Assembly (NCBI GenBank): GCA_947566075.1
Contig: CANOIM010000007.1
Span: 1 to 64,000, forward strand
DNA length: 64,000 nt
Reading direction: 5' to 3'
From: an uncultured Eggerthellaceae bacterium
GTDB taxonomy: Bacteria; Actinomycetota; Coriobacteriia; Coriobacteriales; Eggerthellaceae
Part shown: in pieces, positions 1-7,384 of the stretch
Position numbering within the stretch: the first letter of the stretch is position 1
How the letters are laid out: each line of letters begins with the position of its first letter
Position numbers and translations under genes: made by a program
The notes under the pieces: model-generated
Databases searched by the model: none
What the model was told of the DNA's origin: nothing
What the model saw: only the letters and a program-made list of their open reading frames with translations

Positions 1-52
1 CGCACGCCTGATAAGCGTGAGGTCGCTGGTTCAAATCCATTCGGGCCCACCA
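1..52 (+). tRNA. tRNA-Ile (GAT), 3' part
   Basis: The window opens inside this tRNA. The visible part holds the anticodon stem with loop CTGATAA (anticodon GAT, isoleucine), the variable loop, a T-arm containing GGTTCAAATCC and the acceptor strand GGGCCC-A followed by an encoded CCA at 50-52. The D-arm is outside the window. Ile-Ala tRNA pairs usually lie in rRNA spacers, but no 23S rRNA follows the next tRNA here. Confidence 0.93.
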
Positions 53-62
53 TTTAGTTGCG

Positions 63-106
63 ATAAACGCTCCACCGTGAGCCGAGTTAGCCGGTGGAGC
101 GTTTAT
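63..106 (+). other. 15-bp perfect hairpin between tRNA-Ile and tRNA-Ala
   Basis: Positions 63-77 and 92-106 are exact inverted repeats around a 14-nt loop. The left arm contains ACGCTCCACC, which is also the 3' acceptor end of the following tRNA-Ala (179-188). No T-tract follows, so this may be a processing hairpin rather than a terminator. Confidence 0.7.
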
Positions 107-113
107 TAGATGT

Positions 114-189
114 GGGGCGTTAGCTCAGCTGGGAGAGCGCGGGCTTTGCAAGCCTGAGGTCAGGGGTTCGATCCCCCTACGCTCCACCA
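114..189 (+). tRNA. tRNA-Ala (TGC)
   Basis: This is a complete 76-nt cloverleaf. The acceptor pairs GGGGCGT with ACGCTCC and has the G3:U70 wobble that identifies alanine tRNAs. The anticodon loop TTTGCAA gives TGC, the T-arm is GGGGTTCGATCCCC, the discriminator is A and CCA is encoded at 187-189. Confidence 0.97.
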
Positions 190-218
190 AGCATTCTTAT
201 GCGAAGCATAAGAATGCT
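190..218 (+). terminator. tRNA transcript terminator-like hairpin
   Basis: A 13-bp perfect stem (190-202 with 206-218) closes a GAA loop directly after the CCA of tRNA-Ala. No clear T-run follows. It probably ends or protects the tRNA transcript. Confidence 0.6.
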
Positions 219-379
219 ATAACCTCCATTCATTCTTCGCGTCGCATTCCAAGTCTGTCTCACAACAAGCAGTCAACGGGTTGTTCGTTGGACGACAACA
301 AACAACCTCTGTGAAGCTCCTTCGCATGCTGCCAGGTCATCATGGGCACAGCTAACGGGACTGACCAAAGGAGCGAATC

Positions 380-670
380 ATGACAGTTATGGATTCTTTG
401 AAGCATGCAGCGAATGAAGCCAAAGAGGCTGCGGAACGCGCCGGTGAAGCTGCCAAGCCCTTCTTGGATGACGCGACAGAGGCCATCGGCAATGCGGCTG
501 AGACCGCTAAGGAAAAGGGCGGCGAAGCTTTTGAGGCTGCTAAGGAGAAAGGCGCTGATGTGATGGCTGCGGCCAAGGAAAAGGGCGCGTCGGCAGCAGA
601 GGCAGCTAAGGAAAAGGCTGAAGAGGTCACCGGTAAGGACCTTGACGGAGACGGCAAGGTTGGGAAGTAA
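380..670 (+). CDS. small Ala/Lys/Glu-rich helical protein with repeats and an EF-like loop
   Basis: The 96-aa protein has no signal peptide or membrane segment. Its middle consists of repeated units of the form A-A-K-E-K-G, predicting one long amphipathic helix like LEA-type or YtxH-like stress proteins. The C-terminus contains DLDGDGKVG, which has the spacing of an EF-hand or dockerin calcium loop. A good ribosome binding site (AAAGGAG) precedes the ATG by 6 nt. It is monocistronic and ends before a strong hairpin shared with the convergent MFS gene. Low complexity makes any family assignment weak. Confidence 0.75.
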   Translation: MTVMDSLKHAANEAKEAAERAGEAAKPFLDDATEAIGNAAETAKEKGGEAFEAAKEKGADVMAAAKEKGASAAEAAKEKAEEVTGKDLDGDGKVGK

Positions 671-720
671 GAAGCCCCAGGGGCAAAGGCCATTACCCTA
701 GACCATCCTCCCCCCCCTGT

Positions 721-755
721 GAATGGGCAGGTACCGCTCAGGTGCCTGCCCATTC
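721..755. terminator. bidirectional terminator hairpin
   Basis: A 15-bp stem with one wobble pair (721-735 with 741-755) and a 5-nt loop lies between the convergent genes ending at 670 and 762. An eight-C run sits just before it at 710-717. Confidence 0.7.
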
Positions 756-761
756 TGCGTG

Positions 762-1991
762 TCAGTCCGCCTTCGCCGTCAGCCGGTTGCACAGGAGGGC
801 GGCTCCCAGGGAAATGGCTGCCAGCACCGGTAATGCGCTCAAGCCGGGACCGTAGCTGCCTGTAGCCATGAACAGCGCAGCAAGGATCAGCGGGAACGCG
901 AAGTTGAACGGCATGAGCGTGAAGCTGGATATCCCTATGTTCATCGCCACGGATCGTTGGCCGTACACCGTGCGCACGAAGGAAGTGTTGATGGTGGCAT
1001 AACCGCCGTAGAGGACGCCCTCGGCAAAGAGGCTCAGCGCCAGCCCCAGAACGCTGCCCGTGGTATAAGCGGCGAAGAGGCCAAAGCCTATGAGGATGCC
1101 GAAGGCGGGAAGCGCCACCATGGTGCGCATGCGCCCTAGACGGTCATAGAGCACCCCCACTATCGGCCTGCCGCAGCCGTTCCCGATGGAAAGAGCCGCC
1201 ACCGCGGTGGTGCAGAAGACAGAACTGGCTCCCAGGTCTGCCATGAGGGGCGCAGCCTGGGCGATGATGGCCGCTGCAGCACCCATGACCAGCACCTTCC
1301 AGAGGGTGTAAGCCCAAAAAGAGGGTTGCCGGATCATCTGGGAGCCGCTCAGCTCTCGGCCATCTTCATGGGCCTCAGGGCGGTTTGCCCGCTCCTGGTC
1401 AGGGACTTTCGCTCTGACCTGATCCGGTTTGTGCAAGAACGGCATGGCCAACAGCGCCACGCTCAGGACGATGCCCGCAAGGATGAGCATCGCACCGCGC
1501 CAGCCCAGGGGCGAATGGATGAGCGCAGAGGCAGCGGACCCCAGCACCATGGAACCCATGCCGAACCCCATGAGCAGCACGCCGGAAGCCAGGCCGGTCT
1601 TATCAGGGAAGTGGGCGAAGGTGGAAGACATCCAAAGGTTGTAGGACAGACCGGTGCCGAAGCCGCAGAGAACGCCATAGGCCAGGTAAGCCTGCCAGAG
1701 TTCGGTGGCGAAGGAGGTCAGAACGAAGCCACAGGCAATGAGTCCGCTGCCCAAGGCGAAGCACGCGCGCAAAGGCAGGCGCTTCGACAATTGCCCATTG
1801 GCCAGCATGCCGCAGGACCAGAGCACCATGGAAACAGAGAAGGTGAGGGACGTCTGGCTGCGCGACCAGCCGAATTCTGCTTCCAGCGGTTGCACGAAGA
1901 TGGACCAGGCGTAGATGAGCCCCAGTACCATGAGCACAGCCGTGCCGCAGCCCAAGATGGCGAAGCGGTTGTGGGTCACGGGCGTGGTCAT
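762..1991 (-). CDS. MFS transporter, OFA (oxalate/formate antiporter) type
   Basis: This 409-aa membrane protein has the twelve-helix layout of the major facilitator superfamily. The N-terminal run GLIYAWSIFVQPLEAEFGWSR is typical of the OFA branch, whose members move small monocarboxylates such as oxalate, formate or lactate. A charged central loop near residues 195-220 separates the two six-helix halves. There is no clear Shine-Dalgarno upstream of the ATG; a TATACT about 45 bp upstream could be the -10 box. The substrate cannot be read from the sequence. Confidence 0.85.
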   Translation of the reverse strand: MTTPVTHNRFAILGCGTAVLMVLGLIYAWSIFVQPLEAEFGWSRSQTSLTFSVSMVLWSCGMLANGQLSKRLPLRACFALGSGLIACGFVLTSFATELWQAYLAYGVLCGFGTGLSYNLWMSSTFAHFPDKTGLASGVLLMGFGMGSMVLGSAASALIHSPLGWRGAMLILAGIVLSVALLAMPFLHKPDQVRAKVPDQERANRPEAHEDGRELSGSQMIRQPSFWAYTLWKVLVMGAAAAIIAQAAPLMADLGASSVFCTTAVAALSIGNGCGRPIVGVLYDRLGRMRTMVALPAFGILIGFGLFAAYTTGSVLGLALSLFAEGVLYGGYATINTSFVRTVYGQRSVAMNIGISSFTLMPFNFAFPLILAALFMATGSYGPGLSALPVLAAISLGAALLCNRLTAKAD

Positions 1992-2226
1992 GGTTCTGGG
2001 CAGGTGTCTTTCTATAGGTTGTAAGGTCTGCTCAGTATAGCCCTCTGGGGTGCAGGGGGCGGTCCGGAAGAGTAGGGGCTCAAAGCGGCCTTGAGCTTGG
2101 TTCGCTCCTCGGTGCCTGTTCCCTTACGAAAGCGTGCCAGATGGGCCCAAGAGCATGCAGAGGAGAAGCCATAGGCTTTAATAAACGCCACAGACAGCCC
2201 CTGAAAGTGCAGGTAAGGAGGACCTT

Positions 2227-2604
2227 ATGAGCTTTCTCATCCGTTGGTTGGTAACAGCCATCGCCGTGGCCGCAGCCGTATGGCTGGTGCCGGGCATCGA
2301 ATTGATCGGCGGCGATTCAGCCTGGATCGGGATCGTCATCTTCGCACTGATCCTGTCCCTGGTGAACATCTCCGTGAAGCCGTTGATGCAGATCCTGTCT
2401 CTGCCTATCACGGTGATCACCTTGGGCATCTTCTATCTCATCGTGAACACCATCATGTTGTATCTGGCGGCATGGTTGGCGAATGGGCTCTTCGGTATAG
2501 GGTTCTGGATCTCAGGGTTCGGCAGCGCGTTCTTGGCATCCATCGTGATATCCATCGTGAGCGCGGTGGTGAACTCGTTGATCGGGAATGACTCACGGCC
2601 CTAA
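2227..2604 (+). CDS. phage holin family (PF04020-type) membrane protein
   Basis: The 125-aa protein has four hydrophobic segments and matches the widespread small integral membrane family often annotated phage holin family 4 (PF04020). Typical features are the conserved NxxVKPL stretch near residue 58 and a second helix pair ending in VNSLIG. Most members are chromosomal and unrelated to lysis. TAAGGAGGACCTT upstream gives a strong ribosome binding site. No phage genes surround it. Confidence 0.8.
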   Translation: MSFLIRWLVTAIAVAAAVWLVPGIELIGGDSAWIGIVIFALILSLVNISVKPLMQILSLPITVITLGIFYLIVNTIMLYLAAWLANGLFGIGFWISGFGSAFLASIVISIVSAVVNSLIGNDSRP

Positions 2605-2640
2605 GCCCGGGGAGGCAGCCGCAGGAAGACAAGCGCGGGG

Positions 2641-2652
2641 TACAATGACCCC
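2641..2652 (+). promoter_or_regulatory. candidate leaderless promoter for the 2653 gene
   Basis: TACAAT (2641-2646) is followed by exactly six bases and then the ATG. That places the expected transcription start on or next to the start codon. No Shine-Dalgarno is present. No good -35 box is visible. Confidence 0.5.
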
Positions 2653-4395
2653 ATGGGTTCTTTCCTTGCCTCCCTCACGCGCACGCAGTGGCTGCAATTA
2701 GCGGCCATCTCGGCGGTTCTCTCCTTCTGCTGCGTCTTCGGCGTCTCATACACCACCGGCGAAGGGTTCGCCACCCTGTCATTTCCGCTGGAGCTGCTGC
2801 TCTCCGTTCTGGGCATCGTTCCCTTCGCCCTGGTCATCCTAGTCCTCAACCGCGCCTTGGATGTTCTCTGCCAGCGCGTTCCCCGCCGCCGCTGGCCCAC
2901 CTTCAAGCATCCCACGCCGCTGGCCTTCGCCCTGATCCTCCTCTGCTGGCTTCCCTGGCTCATTGCGAACTTCCCGGGCAGCAGCTACTGGGACACCTAT
3001 TGGCAGATGTGGCAGGTGTACCCCGAAGCCCATCCCGTGGCATTGATCCAGTGGGCGCCTGTGCGCCAGAGCACCCTGACGGACGCTTGGCTGGTTGACC
3101 ATCATCCCGTGCTCACCACGTTGCTCTTCGGGGGCGCGGCCTGGCTGAGTGACCAGCTCACCGGCACCTGGATGGCGGGCATCTTCCTGCTGTCCACCCT
3201 TCAAACACTGGCCTATGCTGCCCTCTTCGCCGGGATGCTCCGGCTCTTTCGCCGTTGGGGTGCGCCACGCTGGGTGCGTACCGTGACCTTGGCGTTCCTC
3301 TGCCTGATGCCCGCCATACCCACCTGGGCCAGTTGCGTGGTGAAGGATTCGGTCTTCGGCCTGTTCTTCCTGGCCTGGCTGCTGATGCTGGCGAACTGCG
3401 CTCGGACGCGCGGCCGTTGCCTGACAACTCGGCGCATCATCCTCTTCGCGGTACTGGCGCTCATGATGTGCCTGACGAAGAAGACCGGCATCTTCATCGT
3501 GGTGGTCACGGCGGTGGTGGGCTGCGTCCTCTTTTGGCGGCAAAGGCCCCTGGCGAAGGCGTTCGCGCTGCAAGGGGCGGCGTGCTTGACAGTAATGGCA
3601 TTGCTGCTGCCGCTGGTCATCTTCCCGCTGACGAACATCTCACCTGGCGGCAAGCAAGAGATCCTGGGGCCGCTCTTCCAACAGACGGCGCGTTACGCTC
3701 AAACCCATGAGCTGACCCCGGAAGAGGCCCAGACCATTGATGCGGTGGTGGATGTGGAACGCGTGCGCGAACACTACCAGTTCGATTTCCAAGATGGCGT
3801 CAAGTACTACTACCGGGTAGATTCCACCCCCGCTGATCTGGGTGAATACCTGAAGCTCTATGCCGCCCAGGGGCTTCAAGACCCGGAGGCCTATCTTGCG
3901 GCCATTGCGTCCCAGGCAGGGATGTACGTGGCACCCACCACGTTCCTCAACATCCGGATGGTCACGGTAGATACCAAGCTAGGCGAGGAGGACAGACCGG
4001 TGCTCTGGAACCCGCCGGAGCTGGACTGGCTGCGGAAGGGTCTAGATGAGCTCTATGCTGCCGTGGCATCCATCCCCGTGTTGAACCTGCCGTTTCTCAC
4101 GGTGACCTATGTGCTGTGGATTCCGGCCATTCTCTTGTTCATGAACCTGCGCAAGCGCCAGGGGTTGGGGGTGCTGTTCGTACCGTTGGCCGTAGTGATA
4201 GGATTCTGCGTGATAGCTCCCGTCTTCGATGCGCGCTATGTGTGGCCCTTGGTGTTGGCTGCCCCGGTCTTGCTGGCAGCTTCCACCTGCTCTTGCACTT
4301 CGGCGGCCGTTTCTTCAATGGCTTCGCTATGGCCGCTCAAGGCGGCGAAGGGGGCGAACTGCGCAGCCCGGTCTTCCATGGACATAGGAGGATAG
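2653..4395 (+). CDS. DUF6020-like polytopic membrane protein
   Basis: The 580-aa protein has about ten hydrophobic segments and resembles the actinobacterial/firmicute DUF6020 group, which looks like GT-C glycosyltransferases. Notable is NFPGSSYWDTYWQMWQVYP near residue 110, followed by an extracellular-type HHPVLTTL motif, and a large soluble loop at about residues 340-470. The last 35-40 residues are cysteine- and serine-rich and unlike the rest, because the reading frame runs antisense through the convergent YolD-like gene for 160 bp. The true ancestral C-terminus may lie near residue 540. Function is unknown; envelope glycosylation is a guess. Confidence 0.7.
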   Translation: MGSFLASLTRTQWLQLAAISAVLSFCCVFGVSYTTGEGFATLSFPLELLLSVLGIVPFALVILVLNRALDVLCQRVPRRRWPTFKHPTPLAFALILLCWLPWLIANFPGSSYWDTYWQMWQVYPEAHPVALIQWAPVRQSTLTDAWLVDHHPVLTTLLFGGAAWLSDQLTGTWMAGIFLLSTLQTLAYAALFAGMLRLFRRWGAPRWVRTVTLAFLCLMPAIPTWASCVVKDSVFGLFFLAWLLMLANCARTRGRCLTTRRIILFAVLALMMCLTKKTGIFIVVVTAVVGCVLFWRQRPLAKAFALQGAACLTVMALLLPLVIFPLTNISPGGKQEILGPLFQQTARYAQTHELTPEEAQTIDAVVDVERVREHYQFDFQDGVKYYYRVDSTPADLGEYLKLYAAQGLQDPEAYLAAIASQAGMYVAPTTFLNIRMVTVDTKLGEEDRPVLWNPPELDWLRKGLDELYAAVASIPVLNLPFLTVTYVLWIPAILLFMNLRKRQGLGVLFVPLAVVIGFCVIAPVFDARYVWPLVLAAPVLLAASTCSCTSAAVSSMASLWPLKAAKGANCAARSSMDIGG

Positions 4396-4454
4396 GCGGA
4401 TTCGGGCCGCGTGCACTCCATGATATCTTGGTACCTTTCCGTTTCTGGGCTCAT
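4236..4454 (-). CDS. YolD-like protein
   Basis: The 72-aa product contains MEDRAAQFAPFAALSGHSEA, the signature seen in YolD-like proteins of Firmicutes and Coriobacteria that are encoded next to Y-family polymerases. Its ATG overlaps the stop codon of the polymerase gene in an ATGA junction, so the two are translationally coupled. The protein is shorter than I expect for the family, and its 3' part is antisense to the convergent DUF6020-like gene. The role is unknown but presumably in translesion synthesis or its control. Confidence 0.75.
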   Translation of the reverse strand: MSPETERYQDIMECTRPESAYPPMSMEDRAAQFAPFAALSGHSEAIEETAAEVQEQVEAASKTGAANTKGHT

Positions 4455-5974
4455 GCCGAATGGCCCCCTATCTGCTGATTCCGCTGCCGGGCCGTGGCCC
4501 CCTCTTTGAGGCTAGTGGCCTTCAGCACGGCATTCTTCCCGAACTTCTCCTTGATGCCCAACATGGTCTCCTGCAGAGTGCGCTCCCGCTCCAGCTCCTC
4601 AGGGGAGATATCATCCTCATCTCCGAACAATGCCAATTGGCTGGGCCGATGACGAAGCTCTTCTTCAGTGACAAGGCGCTCTGCGGAGATGGTGATCTTC
4701 CGTGCCAGGAAGCGCGGTTCCACCAGCTCATCGAAGAGGCGCAACACCGCCTTGGCTATCTGCTTGCCGGAAGATGTAGGCGCATGCAGGCGCTTCGTGC
4801 CATGGGCATGCTTGGGCACCAAGCGGCCATAGCGGTCTTCCACTACCGGGTAAGCCCGAAGGTCTGCGTCTTCGCCTAGGCGCTCAGCGGACAGGCTCTC
4901 GCGATCATAGCCCACCGTGAGCACCAGCAGGTCCGTCTTCAGCTCAGCCGCCGTCAGGTCCAAGGCTAACTGTTCGGCCATCTCCCAGACCACCAGCCGT
5001 GCGTCTTCGAAGCTGTAAGGCGTATGCAGCACCTGTCCGGCTACCGTGCTGCGGGCATGGGGCTGGTATTCCTTGATGTGAGTCATGGTGACGGGTTCCA
5101 CGCCCCAGGCATGGTCTATCAGCAGTTCGGCATTCTTTCCGAACAGGCCGAAGAGCACCTCCTCGTTGAGCCGGTCTCCCGCGCCCCCCAACGAGCACCG
5201 TGCCACATCTCCCATGGTGTACATCCCCTGGCTGGCCAGCCGCCGGGCATAGCCGGGCCCCACGCGCCAGAAATCCGTGATGGGCTCATGGCTCCACAAC
5301 CTGCGCTTATAGGCCGCTTCGTCCAAAGCCGCAATGCGAACGCCGTTCTCATCTGGTTCTTCGTGCTTCGCCAAGATGTCCATGGCCACCTTGGCAAGGT
5401 ACAGGTTGGTGCCGATGCCTGCTGTGGCCGTGATCCCGGTGGTCTTGAGGATATCCGTGATGACTTGAGAAGCCAGCTGGCGCGCGTCCTGCCGATAGAT
5501 GCGCAGGTAGCTGCCCGCGTCTATCAGCACCTCGTCAATGGAATAGACGTGGATGTCCTCCGGAGCGAAGTAGCGTAGATACACTTCGTAGACACGGGTG
5601 GAATAGTCAAGGTACAAGGCCATGCGCGGCTTGGCTGCCAGGAATGCCAGCTTTGCCTGGGGGTAGCGGCGCACCATGCCATCTTCGAAAGAGGAGAAGG
5701 CGAAGTGCGATTGGCGGTTACGCCGCTGAAGGTTGCGCAGGCGGTCTTCGTTCACCTGGTTCACCCGTTGGATCACCTCGAAGAGGCGCGCTCGGCCGCC
5801 AATCCGGTAGGCCTTGAGCGCAGGGGAAACAGCCAGGCAGATGGTCTTCTCAGAACGCGCAACGTCAGCCACCACCAGATTGGTGGTAAGGGGATCAAGC
5901 CCTCGTTCGCGGCATTCCACAGACGCGTAGAAGGACTTGAGGTCAATGGCTATGTAGCGGAAATCCGAACGCAT
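4451..5974 (-). CDS. Y-family DNA polymerase (UmuC/UvrX-like)
   Basis: The 507-aa protein starts with the catalytic palm motif AIDLKSFYASVE and carries the second acidic motif YSIDEVLID near residue 145, as in DinB/UmuC lesion-bypass polymerases. A helix-hairpin-helix region follows (about 230-260), then the little-finger domain (about 300-420). The extended C-terminus and the YolD-like partner gene place it with the UvrX/YqjW group. No LexA-type operator was recognised upstream. The start lies six bases after a TATACT box and has no Shine-Dalgarno, so the transcript may be leaderless. Confidence 0.9.
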   Translation of the reverse strand: MRSDFRYIAIDLKSFYASVECRERGLDPLTTNLVVADVARSEKTICLAVSPALKAYRIGGRARLFEVIQRVNQVNEDRLRNLQRRNRQSHFAFSSFEDGMVRRYPQAKLAFLAAKPRMALYLDYSTRVYEVYLRYFAPEDIHVYSIDEVLIDAGSYLRIYRQDARQLASQVITDILKTTGITATAGIGTNLYLAKVAMDILAKHEEPDENGVRIAALDEAAYKRRLWSHEPITDFWRVGPGYARRLASQGMYTMGDVARCSLGGAGDRLNEEVLFGLFGKNAELLIDHAWGVEPVTMTHIKEYQPHARSTVAGQVLHTPYSFEDARLVVWEMAEQLALDLTAAELKTDLLVLTVGYDRESLSAERLGEDADLRAYPVVEDRYGRLVPKHAHGTKRLHAPTSSGKQIAKAVLRLFDELVEPRFLARKITISAERLVTEEELRHRPSQLALFGDEDDISPEELERERTLQETMLGIKEKFGKNAVLKATSLKEGATARQRNQQIGGHSA

Positions 5975-5986
5975 GTACGTAGTATA
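5975..5986 (-). promoter_or_regulatory. candidate leaderless promoter of the polymerase operon
   Basis: Reading the minus strand, TATACT (5986-5981) is followed by six bases and the ATG at 5974. The expected start of transcription coincides with the start codon. A -35 box is not obvious. Confidence 0.5.
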
Positions 5987-6045
5987 GCAGCCTTCTTGCT
6001 TCGCGGGATGATGCCACGGGCTTCACCCATGTCGCTCACCTACGG

Positions 6046-6082
6046 TTCGCTTTTTGACTCTCGCCCGCATTCGCGGGCTCTA
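6046..6082 (+). repeat. copy of a dispersed intergenic repeat with GCCCGC/GCGGGC hairpin
   Basis: This stretch matches 21657-21694 almost base for base. It contains CTTTTTGA followed by the stem GCCCGC-ATTC-GCGGGC (6063-6078) and CTCTA. Both copies are intergenic. Confidence 0.7.
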
Positions 6083-6214
6083 ACGCAGCAACCTTGTCCT
6101 CATGCGTATTTGTCCCCTGCCCGTTTCATCATCCGGTGACAGAATGAGAATCCTCTGCCCGAAGGCGTTCAGCTGGCCTACAGTGAACGGAAAGCGCATC
6201 AGGAGGGCGGGGGA

Positions 6215-7312
6215 ATGCAACGAGAACATGAGATCGTGAAGGCAAGCCTTCTGGGGATAGCGGGCAACCTGTTGCTGGTGGCCTTGAAGCTGATCATCGG
6301 GTTCGTCTCCCATTCCATCGCCATCATCCTTGACGGCGTGAACAACGCCACGGACGTGCTGTCTTCGGTGGTCACCATCATTGGCACGAAGCTGGCAGGC
6401 AAGCGCCCTGACAAGAAGCACCCCTTCGGCTATGGTCGCATCGAATACCTGTCTTCCGTCATCATCGCGGTTATCATCCTGGCGGCAGGTCTGGTATCCC
6501 TGCGTGAATCCATCCTCAAGATCATCCATCCGGGCACACCCAGCTACTCCACCATCACCATCACCATCATCGTGGTGAGCATCCTCATCAAGATCGTGCT
6601 GGGGGTCATGTTCAAGCACTATGGTGACAAGACCCATTCCGAAGCGCTGATCGCCTCCGGCGTTGATTCCAACAATGACGCCTTCATCACCGGGGGCACG
6701 CTGGTGGTGGCCTTGGTGCAGAACATCTGGAACGTCAACATAGACGGCATCGTGGGCCTCATTATCTCCATCCTGGTGTGCAAGGCGGGCATTGACGTGC
6801 TGCGGGATTCTCTGGCGCCCATCATCGGTACGCCCGAAAGCAAGCAGCTGGTCTCCTCCCTCAAGAGCTACATCCGCCAATTCCCCTCCGTGCAGGGTGT
6901 CCACGATGTGGTCCTTGACAATTTCGGGCCCCATAAGGTCATCGGGGGCGTGCATATCCAGGTGCCAGATGATATGACGGCGAAGGAAGTGGGAGAGCTC
7001 ACGCGGCAGATCACCCAAGGGGTCCGCCAGAAGTTCGGCGCCCAGATCACCGTAGGGATCTACACTGACAACACCACCGGGAAGTATGCGCCCATGAACA
7101 CGGCGCTGCAGCAGCTCTGCGGCGAACAGGAAGAGGTGCTCAACAGCCACGGGTTCTATGTGGATGAGGGCAGCAAGACCTGTTACTTCGACCTGGTGTT
7201 GGACGTCATGGCGAAGGATGATTCAGACGCCCAGGCGGTGGTCAAGGGGATGAAGGCGCGCTACCCTGATTACACCTATGACGTCCAGATAGACACTGAC
7301 TATTGCGAATGA
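6215..7312 (+). CDS. cation diffusion facilitator transporter, Mn-exporter (MntE) signature
   Basis: The 365-aa protein has six membrane helices (residues about 10-190) and a cytoplasmic C-terminal dimerisation domain that is longer than usual. Metal-site residues can be read from the alignment pattern: N43 and D47 in helix 2 (DGVNNATD) and D151 and D155 in helix 5 (DSNND). Zinc exporters have histidines at these sites, while the N-D-D-D arrangement is that of manganese exporters such as streptococcal MntE. Manganese efflux is therefore the best guess. GGAGGGCGGGGGA precedes the ATG. The gene is monocistronic and convergent with a symporter gene. Confidence 0.85.
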   Translation: MQREHEIVKASLLGIAGNLLLVALKLIIGFVSHSIAIILDGVNNATDVLSSVVTIIGTKLAGKRPDKKHPFGYGRIEYLSSVIIAVIILAAGLVSLRESILKIIHPGTPSYSTITITIIVVSILIKIVLGVMFKHYGDKTHSEALIASGVDSNNDAFITGGTLVVALVQNIWNVNIDGIVGLIISILVCKAGIDVLRDSLAPIIGTPESKQLVSSLKSYIRQFPSVQGVHDVVLDNFGPHKVIGGVHIQVPDDMTAKEVGELTRQITQGVRQKFGAQITVGIYTDNTTGKYAPMNTALQQLCGEQEEVLNSHGFYVDEGSKTCYFDLVLDVMAKDDSDAQAVVKGMKARYPDYTYDVQIDTDYCE

Positions 7313-7359
7313 TCCTTCGGTTGCACCCGGATCAGTGCAACAGGTTTGGTTGTTCGTAG

Positions 7360-7381
7360 GGACAGGAACTCGTTCCTGTCC
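7360..7381. terminator. convergent terminator hairpin
   Basis: GGACAGGAAC and GTTCCTGTCC (7360-7369, 7372-7381) form an almost loop-free palindrome between two convergent genes. A second small inverted repeat, TTGCA/TGCAA, lies at 7321-7340. Confidence 0.55.
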
Positions 7382-7384
7382 GCC

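Noticed and set aside
2227..2604. Phage remnant because of the holin family name
   Set aside because: The PF04020 family is mostly chromosomal and no lysin or structural phage gene is nearby.
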